From Clostridium sp. UBA6640 (GTDB taxonomy: Bacteria > Bacillota > Clostridia > Clostridiales > Clostridiaceae), in contig NZ_DKLM01000016.1 in the NCBI RefSeq assembly GCF_002455975.1, forward strand, positions 1 through 5,108: 5,108 nt of DNA, given 5' to 3'. Of the stretch, positions 5,066 to 5,108 are shown piece after piece. The first letter of the stretch is position 1, and each line of letters opens with the position of its first letter. The position numbers and the translations under genes are program-made. The notes under the pieces are model-generated. The model searched no databases and was not told the origin of the DNA. It saw nothing but the letters and a program-made list of their open reading frames with translations.

Positions 5066-5108
5066 CACAGTTCACAATGCACAATTGATTCTGTAGCGGC
5101 GAACTTAA
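5066..5108. repeat. short degenerate repeats with a GC-rich segment, cut by the window edge
   Basis: Three consecutive related units occur at 5066-5087: CACAGTT, CACAATG and CACAATTG. They are followed by TTCTGTAGCGGCGAAC (5089-5104), which is strikingly GC-rich for a spacer in this window. The CAATTG core is shared with the repeats near 114-163. It may be part of a dispersed intergenic repeat whose other end lies outside the window. No open frame crosses it convincingly. Confidence 0.4.

Overview
The window comes from an AT-rich, low-GC Gram-positive genome, most likely Clostridium or a close relative. The evidence is the strong A/T bias in both genes and spacers, the AGGAGG-type ribosome binding sites, a tRNA-Trp with an encoded CCA end, a sigma-A-type promoter in front of it, a match to the Gram-positive LexA (DinR) operator near the right edge, and short repeats built on CAATTG. 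The species cannot be told from this sequence.

Left part (1-347): a possible C-terminal tail of an upstream gene (stop at 52-54), a hairpin behind it, a perfect tandem duplication of a 25-bp unit (114-163), then a tRNA-Trp unit with promoter (201-230), gene (243-318) and intrinsic terminator (322-347).

Middle (348-1052): about 700 bp with no convincing conserved gene. It holds a 16-bp hairpin containing G-U pairs, a strong extended -10 promoter (574-582), a 31-codon ORF with a plausible ribosome binding site (672-767), a second short open frame that may be its frameshifted continuation (751-837), and a GC-rich intrinsic terminator (905-934). Together these look like a short independent transcription unit, either a small peptide or RNA gene or the remains of a decayed gene. 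A short, weakly defined promoter/leader region follows.

Right part (1053-4976): a complete polyamine (spermidine/putrescine) ABC importer operon, potA-potB-potCD. The genes overlap by one base (TAATG junctions) and end in a 13-bp hairpin. PotA is the ATPase, PotB one permease subunit, and the third gene fuses the second permease (PotC) to the substrate-binding protein (PotD) through a seventh membrane helix. The importer is therefore complete in three genes. Several ligand-contacting residues known from E. coli PotD are changed, so the exact substrate is less certain than the family.

After the operon (4977-5108) lies the promoter region of a gene beyond the window. It carries a full LexA/SOS-box match (5012-5025), so the next gene is predicted to be DNA-damage inducible. 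The window ends in a patch of short repeats with an unusually GC-rich segment. No phage, insertion sequence, CRISPR array or clearly new defence system was found; the core is an ordinary transporter operon and the less ordinary signals lie in the spacers.
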